52,463 nt of DNA from Anaeromyxobacter terrae (GCF_022690685.1 NZ_JALCYY010000040.1:1-52463); one strand, 5' to 3'. Numbered from the stretch's first letter, positions 1 through 8,797 are shown. Numbers and translations are program-made. The notes: a model not told the origin generated them from the sequence alone.

Positions 1-2
1 CG

Positions 3-656
3 CCCGCCGCGCCCGCCGCGCTCTCGCCCGAGCGCGCCCTCGCCCCTCGCAGCCAGGCGCCGGTCGCCGCCGCCGGCGAGAGCACCCCCGTGCTCGGCCA
101 GGAGCCGGCCGCGGCCTGGTTCGCCGAGCCGGAGTGGCGCGTCGCGACGCTCCTCGGCGGGGAGTTCGGCCTCGGCGACGCGAGCTACGACGCGCTGAAG
201 CTCCGCATCGACGCGGAGCGTACGGTGCGCGCGCTCTCCCCGCGCGCGGCGCTCGGCTTCGTCGTCTCCGCCGGCGTGCTGCACGCGTCGGACTCCCAGG
301 CCGTCGCGGTGCCGATGATGGGCACGGTCTCGATGGAGTGGGGCGCGAACCTGTTCGAGGTCGTCCCCTCGGCCCGGGTGACCTACGCGCTCGCCCCGAA
401 GCTCTGGGTGAACGCCGACGCCGGCCTCGGCGTCGCGTACACCGCCGCCTCCGGCTCCGTCGACGTCCCCGGCCTCGGGCGAATCGAGCCGGTCTCGGGC
501 GGCCTCGCCGGCGTCCTGCGGCTTGCCGGTGGGCTCGCGTTCGCGCCGACCCCGAACGTCCGCGTCGGAGCCCAGCTCGTCGGGTTCGACGTGCGGTTCG
601 GCGACGGCGTCGGCTCCGCCTTCTCGTTCCTCGTGTCCGCGAGCCACCGCCTGTGA
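3..656 (+). CDS. outer-membrane beta-barrel-like protein, 5' partial
   Basis: The reading frame is open from the window edge, so the N-terminus and any signal peptide lie outside. The visible start is Pro/Ala-rich (PAAPAALSPERALAPRSQAP), like an exported linker. It is followed by about 190 residues of alternating polar/hydrophobic stretches rich in Gly, Ala, Val and aromatics (VNADAGLGVAYTAASG, VRVGAQLVGFDVRFG), and it ends in a short strand finishing SASHRL. This is the usual look of a small outer-membrane barrel. An internal GTG at 90 could be mistaken for a start, but the frame continues upstream. The next gene begins 17 bases downstream and is of the same type, so the two are probably co-transcribed. 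Exact family not recognised. Confidence 0.6.
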   Translation, partial: PAAPAALSPERALAPRSQAPVAAAGESTPVLGQEPAAAWFAEPEWRVATLLGGEFGLGDASYDALKLRIDAERTVRALSPRAALGFVVSAGVLHASDSQAVAVPMMGTVSMEWGANLFEVVPSARVTYALAPKLWVNADAGLGVAYTAASGSVDVPGLGRIEPVSGGLAGVLRLAGGLAFAPTPNVRVGAQLVGFDVRFGDGVGSAFSFLVSASHRL

Positions 657-673
657 GCTCCGGAGGACCCGCC

Positions 674-1318
674 ATGAAGATCCCCCATCTCGCCCGCGCG
701 CTCGTCGCCCTCGCCCTCGCCGGCGCGGCCGGCGCCGCCGCCGCCCAGTCCGGTGCGATCCCCCTGCCGCCGCCGCCCGCGGGCACCTCCCGCCTCGCGA
801 CGCCTCCTCCCGGCGCGCGCGATCCGCTGCGCGCCGCCGCGCTCCTCGGCTTCGCCCGCAGCCAGGACGGCGGCGACCTCTCCCCCATGCTGCGGGTCGA
901 GGGCGTCCTGCCGCTCTCCCGCACGCCCGCTGGGCTCTCCGTCGGGCTCGTCGCGCCGCTGCGGGTCGTCTACCTGCGGCCGGAGGAGACGGAGGGCATC
1001 GAGACGAGCGGGGTCAGCTTCGAGGTCACGCCGGGCGTGCGGCTCGCGCTGCCGCTCCGCGGCGGGAAGGCCGCGGTCCGCGCCGACGCCGGCGTGGGCG
1101 TCGTCCACCACCGCGTGACCGTCCTCGTCGACCAGGTGTTCGTCGGCCGGATCCGCCAGACCGAGACCTCCACCGCCGGCATCTTCCGCCTCGGCCTCGG
1201 CGGCAGCGTCGCCCTCACGCCCACGCTCGTCCTGGATCTCGAGCCCCTCTCCGTCGGCTACGACCTCGACGGCGGCGCCGACTGGTCGTTCGCGGCCGGC
1301 GTCTCGTTCCGGCTGTAG
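674..1318 (+). CDS. exported outer-membrane beta-barrel-like protein
   Basis: 214 residues. ATG at 674 follows an SD-like GGAGG. A clear Sec signal peptide covers about residues 1-24 (ALVALALAGAAGAAAAQS), with cleavage likely after AAA. A Pro-rich linker follows (IPLPPPPAGTS), then alternating amphipathic strands ending in DWSFAAGVSFRL, an aromatic-terminated beta-signal typical of outer-membrane proteins. It lies 17 bases after another barrel-like gene and 12 bases before a surface lipoprotein gene, so the three probably form one transcription unit. Function unknown. The barrel call is from composition and termini, not from a recognised family. Confidence 0.65.
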   Translation: MKIPHLARALVALALAGAAGAAAAQSGAIPLPPPPAGTSRLATPPPGARDPLRAAALLGFARSQDGGDLSPMLRVEGVLPLSRTPAGLSVGLVAPLRVVYLRPEETEGIETSGVSFEVTPGVRLALPLRGGKAAVRADAGVGVVHHRVTVLVDQVFVGRIRQTETSTAGIFRLGLGGSVALTPTLVLDLEPLSVGYDLDGGADWSFAAGVSFRL

Positions 1319-1330
1319 GAGCCAACCGCC

Positions 1331-3463
1331 ATGCGCCTCCCCACGAGCACGAAGCTCGCCGTCGCCCTCGCCGCCCTCCTCGCCGCGGCGTGCCAGAAGG
1401 ACACGATCACCGCCCCCGAGGCCTCCTGCCGCCCGACCGGAACGGCCTGCGGCGAGAACACCGACTGCTGCTCCTACGGCTGCGTCCAGGGCGTCTGCAT
1501 GCGCAACCCGCTCGAGGGCGGGATGTGCAAGAACACCGACGACTGCGGCTTCCCGCGCGTGTGCGTCGCGAACCACTGCACGAGCGAGGTGCAGTGCCGC
1601 GTCGACGGCGACACGTGCGGCTTCTCGAACGACTGCTGCAGCGGCCTCTGCCGCATCGACACGAACACCTGCGCCCCCGATCGCGCGCCCGTCGCCGACG
1701 CGGGCGCGGACGCGACGGTCCCGCGCCACGTGCTCTTCACCCTCTCGAACGCGAGCACCGATCTGGACGGCACCGCGCTCGAGTACACCTGGTCGCTCAA
1801 GGTGCCGGTGGGCTCCACGACCGCGGTGCTCTCGAGCACCACCGCCGCGACGCCCTCCTTCACGCCCGACGTGACCGGCCCGTACGAGGTGACGCTCACC
1901 GTCTCGGACGGCTTCCTCACGGCCACGGACACGGTGGTCGTCACGGCGATCAACACGGCGCCGGCGGTGACGGTCACCGTCCCCGCCACCCAGTCGCGGA
2001 ACGTCCAGTTCACGGCGCAGGGGACCGTGGCGGACGCCGACGGGGATCCGCTCGAGTGCAGCTGGACGGTGACGCCGCCGGGCGGCACCGCGCAGCCTTA
2101 CGGCACGCCCGGCTCCTGCCGCGGCGCCGTCTCGCTGCCCGTCACCTGCGGACCGACCCCCGCGGACGAGGGCGCCTGGGTGGTCACGCTCGCCGCGAGC
2201 GACGGCGTGAACGTCACGGCGGTCGAGAAGACCGTCACCTGCGTGAACGACGCCCCCGTCGCCGAGGCAGGCCCGGCCCGCGCGGTGAACCGCACCGCGA
2301 CGCCCGCGGTCACCCCCGCGGTCACGACGCAGGGCAGCGCCACGGACCGGAACCAGGACACGACGTTCACCTGGAGCTGGACGGTCGTCTCGACCCCCGC
2401 GGGCAGCGGCGTGACGAGCGGCTCGCTCACCGGCGCGGACACCGCGAGCGCGAGCTTCGTCCCCGACGCGCTCGGCGACTACGTCCTCCAGGCCACGGTG
2501 TGCGACCGCGAGGCGTCCTGCACGAGCGACACCGTGACGGTGACCTCGTACCCGCACATCCAGGACCTCGGCCACGAGGTGCGCGACGCCGAGTACGCCG
2601 CCGGCAAGATCGTCCTCGTCGGCGCCGACCCGTCGGTCGCCGGCGGGGGCAAGCTCTGGGTGCTGGACGCCTCCACCGGCAACGAGACCGCGAGCCTCGC
2701 GCTCGCGACGGCGCCGAACGTGGTCGGCGTGCTCGCGTCCGGGGCGACCGCGGTGGTCGGCGACGATGTCTGGTTGCGGGTCGTCTCGCTCGGCGCGACG
2801 CCCGCCGTCACGAGCTCGATCTCCGCCAACTTCCAGGTGAGCGACCTCGCCGCCGTCACTGCGCGACACGTGTTCGTCTTCCCGAAGACGACCGGCCAGT
2901 GGATCGGGGATCTCGACACGAGCAACGGCGCGCTCACGACGCGCGGCGTGTACGGCACCGCGGGGGCGGCGGATCCGACGGACCCGAACCGCTTCTACGT
3001 GGCGAACGGCAGCTCCGTCGAGCAGTGGGTGCTGCAGAACAGCGGCGACCTCCTCCATCTCGGCACGGCGTCGGGGTGCACCTCGGCCCGGCTCTGGGTG
3101 GAGCAGAACGGCAACCACCTCTTCTCGACCTGCAACCAGATCTACTCGACGGCGGACTACCTCTCCGCGTCGATGGGATCGTTCCCGGGGGTGACCTCGG
3201 TGCGGTTCGCGCACGCGGACGCCTCCGGCAACGTGGCGCTGCTCGACACGACCGCCACGGCCATCCACCGCTACGACGCCTCCTTCGTGGCGCTCCCGGG
3301 CGCCGCCACCGAGCCCATCCCCGTCTGGGCGGAGGCCAGCGCGCCGTACGCCGCGCAGGGCCTGTTCGTCTTCCTCGCCCCTGACGGCAGCCGGAAGGCG
3401 ATCGTGAAGGCGACGCTCGCCGACCTGACCGTCCACTACGGCCTCGTGACGTTCGGCCCCTGA
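1331..3463 (+). CDS. lipoprotein with Cys-rich, PKD-like and propeller-like regions
   Basis: 710 residues. The N-terminus carries a lipoprotein signal with lipobox LAAAC, acylated Cys near residue 21. Residues about 30-115 are a Cys-rich segment with repeated C-x(5-6)-C-C-style spacing (CGENTDCCSYGC, CGFSNDCCSGLC), like the disulfide-rich repeats common in myxobacterial surface proteins. About 115-405 are three PKD/Ig-like beta domains separated by APVADAG / APAVTV / APVAEAG boundaries. The last 300 residues have repeated short beta segments (ANGSSVEQWVL, GNHLFSTCNQIYS), probably a beta-propeller. Such proteins usually sit on the outer leaflet of the outer membrane and bind surface ligands; the ligand here is unknown. 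It follows two barrel genes in the same operon, and a strong GC hairpin follows the stop. Confidence 0.7.
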   Translation: MRLPTSTKLAVALAALLAAACQKDTITAPEASCRPTGTACGENTDCCSYGCVQGVCMRNPLEGGMCKNTDDCGFPRVCVANHCTSEVQCRVDGDTCGFSNDCCSGLCRIDTNTCAPDRAPVADAGADATVPRHVLFTLSNASTDLDGTALEYTWSLKVPVGSTTAVLSSTTAATPSFTPDVTGPYEVTLTVSDGFLTATDTVVVTAINTAPAVTVTVPATQSRNVQFTAQGTVADADGDPLECSWTVTPPGGTAQPYGTPGSCRGAVSLPVTCGPTPADEGAWVVTLAASDGVNVTAVEKTVTCVNDAPVAEAGPARAVNRTATPAVTPAVTTQGSATDRNQDTTFTWSWTVVSTPAGSGVTSGSLTGADTASASFVPDALGDYVLQATVCDREASCTSDTVTVTSYPHIQDLGHEVRDAEYAAGKIVLVGADPSVAGGGKLWVLDASTGNETASLALATAPNVVGVLASGATAVVGDDVWLRVVSLGATPAVTSSISANFQVSDLAAVTARHVFVFPKTTGQWIGDLDTSNGALTTRGVYGTAGAADPTDPNRFYVANGSSVEQWVLQNSGDLLHLGTASGCTSARLWVEQNGNHLFSTCNQIYSTADYLSASMGSFPGVTSVRFAHADASGNVALLDTTATAIHRYDASFVALPGAATEPIPVWAEASAPYAAQGLFVFLAPDGSRKAIVKATLADLTVHYGLVTFGP

Positions 3464-3472
3464 CCCGCGGCG

Positions 3473-3500
3473 GCGGGCCCCCGCGCCGCCGGGGGCCCGC
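3473..3500 (+). terminator. GC-rich hairpin after lipoprotein operon
   Basis: A perfect 10-bp stem (GCGGGCCCCC / GGGGGCCCGC) with an 8-base loop begins 9 bases after the stop codon at 3463. There is no T-tract, so it could act as a transcription stop with Rho or as an mRNA 3' end stabiliser. Confidence 0.45.
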
Positions 3501-3545
3501 GCCACGATCCGGACCCGGGCGCAGGGCTGCGCTACACTCCGCGGC

Positions 3546-3851
3546 ATGCTCAAGCTCCTCGCGATCCTGCGCTCGATCTTCCTCGTCTTCATCGTCGGGT
3601 ACACGGTCCGTGCGACACCTTTCATCGGGGAGGTGTCGCGCACCTTCGACGAGCAGTACGCCCGCTGCGCCACGGGGCTGGGCCTCCTCCTGCGGGCGGC
3701 CTGGATCGCCATCGCCTGGATCGCCTTCGAGACGGCGATCGGCTGGTGGCTCGCGACGCGCGCCGCCCGCGCCTCGCGCGCCGCGAAGCTCGGCGTGGAC
3801 GTGCCGAAGGGCGGCGGCGAGCCGCCGTTCGCGCCGCCGGGCCACCGGTAG
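3546..3851 (+). CDS. small membrane protein, unknown function
   Basis: 101 residues. Two hydrophobic segments are visible: about residues 4-22 (LLAILRSIFLVFIVGYTV) and about 44-70 (GLGLLLRAAWIAIAWIAFETAIGWWLA). The tail is basic and then Pro/Gly-rich. No SD is seen. Instead a -10-like TACACT (3533-3538) lies 7 bases before the ATG, as expected for a leaderless mRNA. The deacetylase-like gene starts 4 bases after the stop, so the two are probably coupled. No family recognised; it is more probably a real gene than chance because of its codon composition and membrane topology. Confidence 0.6.
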   Translation: MLKLLAILRSIFLVFIVGYTVRATPFIGEVSRTFDEQYARCATGLGLLLRAAWIAIAWIAFETAIGWWLATRAARASRAAKLGVDVPKGGGEPPFAPPGHR

Positions 3852-3854
3852 CCC

Positions 3855-5633
3855 TTGCTGCGCGCCCGCACCCTCCTCTACCGGCTCCGCTCCTGGCTGC
3901 ACCGCCGGGACGTGAGCGTCTGGTACGACCCGCGCTACCGGCTGCCGCTGTCCGGGCTCGAGGTCGGCGCGGGGATGGAGCCGCGCCGCGCCGACTTCGT
4001 GATGTGGTGGCTGCGCGAGTGCGGCGCGGTGCCGGCGAGCGCGGTGCACGTGCCCCGGCGTATCGCCTACGACGACCTCGCGCGCGTCCACACGCCCGAG
4101 CTGCTCGAGTCGCTCGGGCGGCCCGCGACGATGGCGCACATCTTCGCGGTGGACCCGTCCGACGTGCCGGTGGACGAGGTCATGACCACCATCCGGCTCG
4201 CCTGCGGCGCCACCCTCGCCGCGGCGCGCGACACGCTCCGGACGAAGCACCCCGCGCTGAACCTGCTCGGCGGGTTCCATCACGCGGCGCCCGGAGCGGC
4301 CGGCGGCTTCTGCCCCGTCAACGACGTCGCGGTCGCGGTGGCGGCGCTGCGGAGCGAGGGCTTCTCGGGCCGGGTCGCGGTGCTCGACCTCGACGCCCAC
4401 CCGCCCGACGGCATCGCCGCCTGCCTGGCCGGAGACAGGAAGCGCTGGATCGGCTCGATCTCCGGGTCCGACTGGGGCCCGCTCGAGGAGGTGGACGAGA
4501 CGGTGCTGCCGGAGGGGACCGGCGACGCGGGGTACCTCGAGGCGCTCACCGGGCTGCTCGACCGGATGCCGCGCCCGCAGCTCGCCTTCGTCCTCGCCGG
4601 CGGCGACGTGCTCGAGGGCGATCGCTTCGGGAAGCTCGGGCTCACCCTCGAGGGCGTCCGGGAGCGCGATCTCCTCGTCGCGACCGAGCTCGACGGCGTC
4701 CCGACGGTGTGGCTGCCTGCCGGCGGATACTCCACTCGCGCGTGGCGCGTGCTCGCCGGCACCGGGATGGCCCTCGCGGCGGGCTCCTCGGAGCCCATCC
4801 CGGCCGACTACGACCCCCTCGGCGCGCGCTTCACCTTCCTGTCGCGCGAGATGTCACCGGGCGAGCTCACCGACGCGGGCGAGCTCACGGCCGACGACCT
4901 CGAGGAGGCGCTCGGGATCCGCCCGCAGCGGCAGCGCCTCCTGCTCGGCTTCTACACCGCCTCGGGGATGGAGCACGCCCTCTTCCGCTACGGGATCTTC
5001 GCGCAGCTCGAGCGCCTCGGGTACCGCCAGTTCCACGTCACGTTCGACTCGACCGGCCTCGGGGAGCGCGTCCGGGTGTACGGCGAGTCGGAGGCCCAGG
5101 AGCACCTGCTCGTGGAGATCGTCCTCGAGCGGAGGCGCGTCCTCGGCGTGGAGGTCCTGTACGTCCACTGGCTCTCGCTGCGGAACCCGCGCGCGCAGTT
5201 CAGCGAGCGGCGGCCGCGCCTCCCCGGACAGGACGTGCCGGGCCTGGGGCTCGCGCGCGAGGCGGGCACGATGCTCGCGCGCATGGCGGTCCGGCTCGGG
5301 CTCGGCGGGGTCGTGTTCCGGCCGGCCCACTTCCACACGGCCTACGCCGCCCGCTACGCGTTCGCCTTCATCGACCCCGAGCGGCAGGGCCGCTTCGACG
5401 CGCTCATCCGCGACCTCGCCCACGTGCCGCTCCTGGAGGCGACGATCGCGGTCGCCGAGGGGCGCGTGCTCATGGACGGGGAGCCGTACACGTGGGAGGC
5501 GGACGAGATGGCCTACTGGCTCCGCGAGTCGCCCGCCGACGCGGGCGAGGTGGAGCGCGAGCGGGAGCGGGTGCGGTTCTCGCTCGTCCCGCGCCCCGCG
5601 CCGGCGGGCTCGCCGGCGCCGCCCGGCCCCTGA
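3855..5633 (+). CDS. histone deacetylase-fold protein with C-terminal extension
   Basis: 592 residues from a TTG start 4 bases after the upstream gene. Residues about 20-320 match the histone deacetylase/acetylpolyamine amidohydrolase fold. His-His pair: GGFHHA (H142, H143). Zinc ligands: D178 and H182 in DLDAHPPDG, and D251 in GGDVLEGD. Transition-state Tyr: Y292 in PAGGYS. All catalytic positions appear kept, although the usual HHGDG is HPPDG. The remaining 270 residues form an extra region rich in aromatic and charged residues (RQRLLLGFYTASGMEHALF) that I do not recognise. The family removes acetyl groups from lysines or polyamines in the cytoplasm; the substrate here is unknown. It converges on the TlpA-like gene with 10 bases between. 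Confidence 0.75.
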   Translation: MLRARTLLYRLRSWLHRRDVSVWYDPRYRLPLSGLEVGAGMEPRRADFVMWWLRECGAVPASAVHVPRRIAYDDLARVHTPELLESLGRPATMAHIFAVDPSDVPVDEVMTTIRLACGATLAAARDTLRTKHPALNLLGGFHHAAPGAAGGFCPVNDVAVAVAALRSEGFSGRVAVLDLDAHPPDGIAACLAGDRKRWIGSISGSDWGPLEEVDETVLPEGTGDAGYLEALTGLLDRMPRPQLAFVLAGGDVLEGDRFGKLGLTLEGVRERDLLVATELDGVPTVWLPAGGYSTRAWRVLAGTGMALAAGSSEPIPADYDPLGARFTFLSREMSPGELTDAGELTADDLEEALGIRPQRQRLLLGFYTASGMEHALFRYGIFAQLERLGYRQFHVTFDSTGLGERVRVYGESEAQEHLLVEIVLERRRVLGVEVLYVHWLSLRNPRAQFSERRPRLPGQDVPGLGLAREAGTMLARMAVRLGLGGVVFRPAHFHTAYAARYAFAFIDPERQGRFDALIRDLAHVPLLEATIAVAEGRVLMDGEPYTWEADEMAYWLRESPADAGEVERERERVRFSLVPRPAPAGSPAPPGP

Positions 5634-5643
5634 AGCCCCCTGG

Positions 5644-6156
5644 TCACTCCGCGAGCAGCTTGCGGACCTCGCCCTCGAGCTTGCGCCCCTCCGCCACGTC
5701 GTACCCCAGGTGGACGGAGCGGACGACCCCGGCGCGGTCCACGAGGAGGGTCGTGGGCAGCCGGCTGATCGAGAACGGCGCCGACAGCCGCCCACCCCCG
5801 CGGTCCCACAGGACGGGGAACGACACCGGGGTCCCGGAGAGGAACGCCTCCACCATGGCGCGGTCCTCGTCGAACGCCACGCCGTAGACTGCGAGCCCCT
5901 GCGCGCCGTAGTCGCGGGCGAGCCGGTCGAGGAGGGGGAGCTGCTCGCGGCACGGCTCGCACCAGCTCGCCCAGAAGTCGATGACCCGCACCTTCCCGCC
6001 GGAGGCGTCCTCGACCCGCACCTCCCGCCCCGCGAGGTCCTCCGCGGTGAGATCCGCGCGCTGGCCGATCAGGGGGGAGCGCGAGGGCGCGGGGCGCCCC
6101 CCGGCGCAGGCGGTGGCGAGGAGGCCGAGGAGAAGGAGAGCGCGGCGCATCGTCAC
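5644..6156 (-). CDS. TlpA-like thioredoxin-fold lipoprotein
   Basis: 170 residues from GTG at 6156; an ATG two codons in (6150) is an alternative start. The N-terminus is a lipoprotein signal with lipobox ATAC (Cys17). A thioredoxin-fold domain follows, with the redox motif WCEPC (Cys66, Cys69) after FWAS, and the cis-Pro in the segment SRLPTTLLVD. TlpA/ResA-type proteins reduce periplasmic disulfides, for example in apocytochrome c before heme attachment. The divergent neighbour is a barrel plus 12-heme cytochrome operon, so a role in maturing that cytochrome is a reasonable inference, though general thiol-disulfide work is equally possible. Confidence 0.85.
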   Translation of the reverse strand: MTMRRALLLLGLLATACAGGRPAPSRSPLIGQRADLTAEDLAGREVRVEDASGGKVRVIDFWASWCEPCREQLPLLDRLARDYGAQGLAVYGVAFDEDRAMVEAFLSGTPVSFPVLWDRGGGRLSAPFSISRLPTTLLVDRAGVVRSVHLGYDVAEGRKLEGEVRKLLAE

Positions 6157-6419
6157 ATCATAATCGGGGCCGGTCGTTACTTCCGGACGCGTGTCGAACC
6201 GTCCGCCGAGGCGCCGATTTCACCCTGCGTCGGTCTTCGCGCGCCGCCCGAGCGCGATGCCGTAAATCCCGCACCATGACGGAGGTTTCCGGGGTGTAAA
6301 TGATCTTCGACAAGATTGGCCGGCGTGGCCTGTGGCATCGTCCGCGGAACTCCGCGGCCGGTGGCCGGCGCATCCGCCGAGCCTTGCCGCGACGCACCCA
6401 CGCTCGAGGTGAGCTCCTG

Positions 6420-7751
6420 ATGCGCAACATCACACCAGTCATCGCCCTCGGGCTGGCGCTCTTCGCCGGTCCGACGGTGCGGGCGGACACGGTCGACGTG
6501 ACCTCGACCACCCTCCTCACCGTGGGTGAGCAGACGCGCGGCGGCGTGCCGGGCGAGAAGCCCGAGCTCGTCACCGTCGCCCCCGCGTACGAGATCCTCA
6601 ACATCGCGGCGCGGGGCGTGACGAACCCGATCGCGAAGGACCTGCAGCTCGTGGTCTCGACGTGGGGCTCGTACGAGCTCGCCGATCGGCGCTGGGACAA
6701 CGGGACGGGCTCGGACCTGACCGGCGACGTCATGACGGGCTACCTCTCGGGCCGCCTGCTCGGCGACGCGCTGACGCTCCGGCTCGGCCGCGCGCACGTC
6801 ATGACCGGCGTCGCGCGGATGATCCAGCTCGACGGCGGCGAGGCGATCGTGACCCTGCCGTTCGGCGTTCGCCTCTCCGGCTACGCCGGCGCGCCCGTGT
6901 CGCAGCGGTTCGGCACGCGCAGCGGCGTCCGGAGCTGGAACCCGGTCGCGGGCGATCTCGCCTACGGCGGGCGCGCGGCCGTCTTCGTTCCCATCTCGGG
7001 TTACGCGGGACGCGGCCTCGACGTCGGCGCCTCTGCGAACTTCGTCGAGGACGGCGGCGACCCCGTCCGGCAGGAGGTCGGCGCGGACTTCCGCCTCCAG
7101 CCGCTCGCGAAGAACCTCACCCTCTCCGGCTTCGGCTCCTACAGCCTCTACGACGAGCGGTTCTCGGAGGGGAACGCCGCGGTGAGCTGGACGGTGCAGC
7201 CGCGGCTGCACCTCACCGCCGACTGGCGCTTCACCGCGCCCGACCTCTTCCTCGCGCGGAACTCCATCCTCTCCGTCTTCTCCACCGAGCGCCGCAACGA
7301 CATCGGCGGCGGCGTCCGGTACGAGCTGCAGCACGGCCTCGAGGTCGGCGCGGACTACCACCTCGCCATCGAGCCGGGGGAGGACGGCGACTTCTACGGA
7401 CACATCGTGGAGGCGAGCCTCGACTGGGAGCGCGGCCACACCTCTGCGGGCGGCGAGGTCTTCTACCGGGACCAGCTCGAGAACGGCTACGTCGGCGGCC
7501 GCCTCTTCGGGCGCCAGGACCTCGGCAAGCTCTTCGCCGCCGCGGACGTGCTTGGGTACTTCTTCCGCGAGCAGGTGAACGGCGAGGACTACTCGATCTC
7601 CGGCACCCTCACGGCGGGCGTCGAGCTCGCCAAGGGCTTCAGCGCCGTCATCGCGGGGCGCGCCGGGATGACCCCCTTCCTGGAGCAGACGTACGACGTC
7701 ATGGCGAAGCTCGTTTACAACCAGACCTACCGCATCCGGGAGGTGCGCTAA
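6420..7751 (+). CDS. outer-membrane porin-like barrel paired with multiheme cytochrome
   Basis: 443 residues from ATG 6420, chosen because it begins a clean Sec signal peptide (ITPVIALGLALFAGPTVRA) after a GAGGTGAG ribosome site. An upstream in-frame ATG at 6300 would add 40 basic residues with no signal character. The mature part is long alternating beta-strand sequence with many Tyr/Arg/Gly and ends YNQTYRIREVR. No CxxCH or CxxC motif is seen. The stop overlaps the start of the dodecaheme lipoprotein (TAATG), so the two are translationally coupled. This matches the logic of porin-cytochrome conduits that carry electrons across the outer membrane in metal-respiring bacteria. Similarity to MtrB or the Geobacter Omb proteins cannot be judged by eye. 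Confidence 0.7.
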   Translation: MRNITPVIALGLALFAGPTVRADTVDVTSTTLLTVGEQTRGGVPGEKPELVTVAPAYEILNIAARGVTNPIAKDLQLVVSTWGSYELADRRWDNGTGSDLTGDVMTGYLSGRLLGDALTLRLGRAHVMTGVARMIQLDGGEAIVTLPFGVRLSGYAGAPVSQRFGTRSGVRSWNPVAGDLAYGGRAAVFVPISGYAGRGLDVGASANFVEDGGDPVRQEVGADFRLQPLAKNLTLSGFGSYSLYDERFSEGNAAVSWTVQPRLHLTADWRFTAPDLFLARNSILSVFSTERRNDIGGGVRYELQHGLEVGADYHLAIEPGEDGDFYGHIVEASLDWERGHTSAGGEVFYRDQLENGYVGGRLFGRQDLGKLFAAADVLGYFFREQVNGEDYSISGTLTAGVELAKGFSAVIAGRAGMTPFLEQTYDVMAKLVYNQTYRIREVR

Positions 7752-8797
7752 TGAACCGCACGCTCCCCGTCGTCCTCGCCGCCGCGCTCGCCCTGGCGGG
7801 CTGCAGCGCGAAGGCGAAGAAGGTCGAGAAGGAAGAGAAGGCGCAGCGGCCCGAGACGGAGTTCGTTCACTCGATCCACGTCGACCAGGGCATCGAGTGC
7901 AAGGACTGCCACGCCGGGATCGACAAGGCGACCTCGCTCGCCGAGCGGCACCTGCCCGCCACCGACAAGTGCAAGGAGTGTCACGACGACAAGACCGCGC
8001 CGAAGCCCGCCGCGATCGAGCCGCGCGTCCACTTCTCGCACGCGAAGCACCTCGGCCAGGCCGCGGTGAAGGGCAAGTGCGACACCTGCCACAAGAAGCT
8101 CCCGGAGGCCGGTGAGCCGGCCTGGTCGCCGCCGATGGACATCTGCACCTCGTGTCACAAGCACCAGACCGACTTCAACGAGGGCCGCTGCCGGCCCTGC
8201 CACGTCGACCTGAAGGGCTACTTCCCCGAGCGCGCGTACGCGCACAAGGGCGACTGGCTCCGCCTCCACGGCCCGCTCGCGCGCCCGAGCGCGGAGAGCT
8301 GCGCGCAGTGCCACGACCAGACCTACTGCTCGCAGTGCCACTCGCCGACCACGGCCGCCGCCCGCCCCTCGATCATCTTCCCCGAGGAGGTGAAGCGGGA
8401 CTTCATCCACCGCGGTGACTACGTCTCGCGCCACATGATCGAGGCCGCCCAGGATCCGGCGAGCTGCTCGCGCTGCCACGGCAAGAAGTACTGCGAGTCC
8501 TGCCACGAGCAGCAGAACCTGACGAAGCTCTTCTCCGGCTCGCGGGTCCCCGCGACGCACGAGAAGGCGGGGTGGGTGAACGACCGCGCGAGCGGGAACT
8601 TCCACGGCGACGCCGCCCGGCGCGACGTCTCGAGCTGCGCCGCGTGCCACGATCAGGGCGCCGACTCGGTCTGCGTGCTCTGTCACCAGGTCGGCGGGAG
8701 CGGCGGGAACCCGCACCCGAAGACGTTCCTCCGTAAGCACGACACGGACGACCGCCGGAACAACACGATGTGCGCGGCCTGCCACCACGGCACCTAG
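7751..8797 (+). CDS. dodecaheme c-type cytochrome lipoprotein
   Basis: 348 residues with a lipobox LAGC (Cys18), so it is probably lipid-anchored. Twelve CxxCH heme-attachment sites are visible, with first cysteines at about residues 50, 74, 110, 132, 147, 184, 193, 239, 248, 297, 308 and 341. Many extra His residues (FVHSIH, VHFSHAKH) could serve as distal ligands, as in cytochrome c3/c7-type folds. One heme per 29 residues is very dense. It starts inside the stop of the upstream barrel gene and ends at a canonical terminator, so it is the last gene of a two-gene operon. Likely role: electron transfer through or at the outer membrane with the barrel. Which side of the membrane it faces is not decided by sequence. 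Confidence 0.9.
   Translation: MNRTLPVVLAAALALAGCSAKAKKVEKEEKAQRPETEFVHSIHVDQGIECKDCHAGIDKATSLAERHLPATDKCKECHDDKTAPKPAAIEPRVHFSHAKHLGQAAVKGKCDTCHKKLPEAGEPAWSPPMDICTSCHKHQTDFNEGRCRPCHVDLKGYFPERAYAHKGDWLRLHGPLARPSAESCAQCHDQTYCSQCHSPTTAAARPSIIFPEEVKRDFIHRGDYVSRHMIEAAQDPASCSRCHGKKYCESCHEQQNLTKLFSGSRVPATHEKAGWVNDRASGNFHGDAARRDVSSCAACHDQGADSVCVLCHQVGGSGGNPHPKTFLRKHDTDDRRNNTMCAACHHGT

Noticed and set aside
2300-2335. Short direct repeat (CCCGCGGTCAC twice)
   Set aside because: It encodes TPAVTPAV within the PKD-like lipoprotein and is adequately explained as protein-level repetition.
383-3871. 1162-codon open frame on the minus strand
   Set aside because: Composition is Arg/Gly/Ala-rich with no domain, and it is antisense to four well-supported genes. 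Long antisense frames are expected at this GC content.
6300-6419. Upstream ATG start for the porin-like gene
   Set aside because: It would place 40 basic residues before the signal peptide, and the ATG at 6420 has its own ribosome site and a clean signal sequence.
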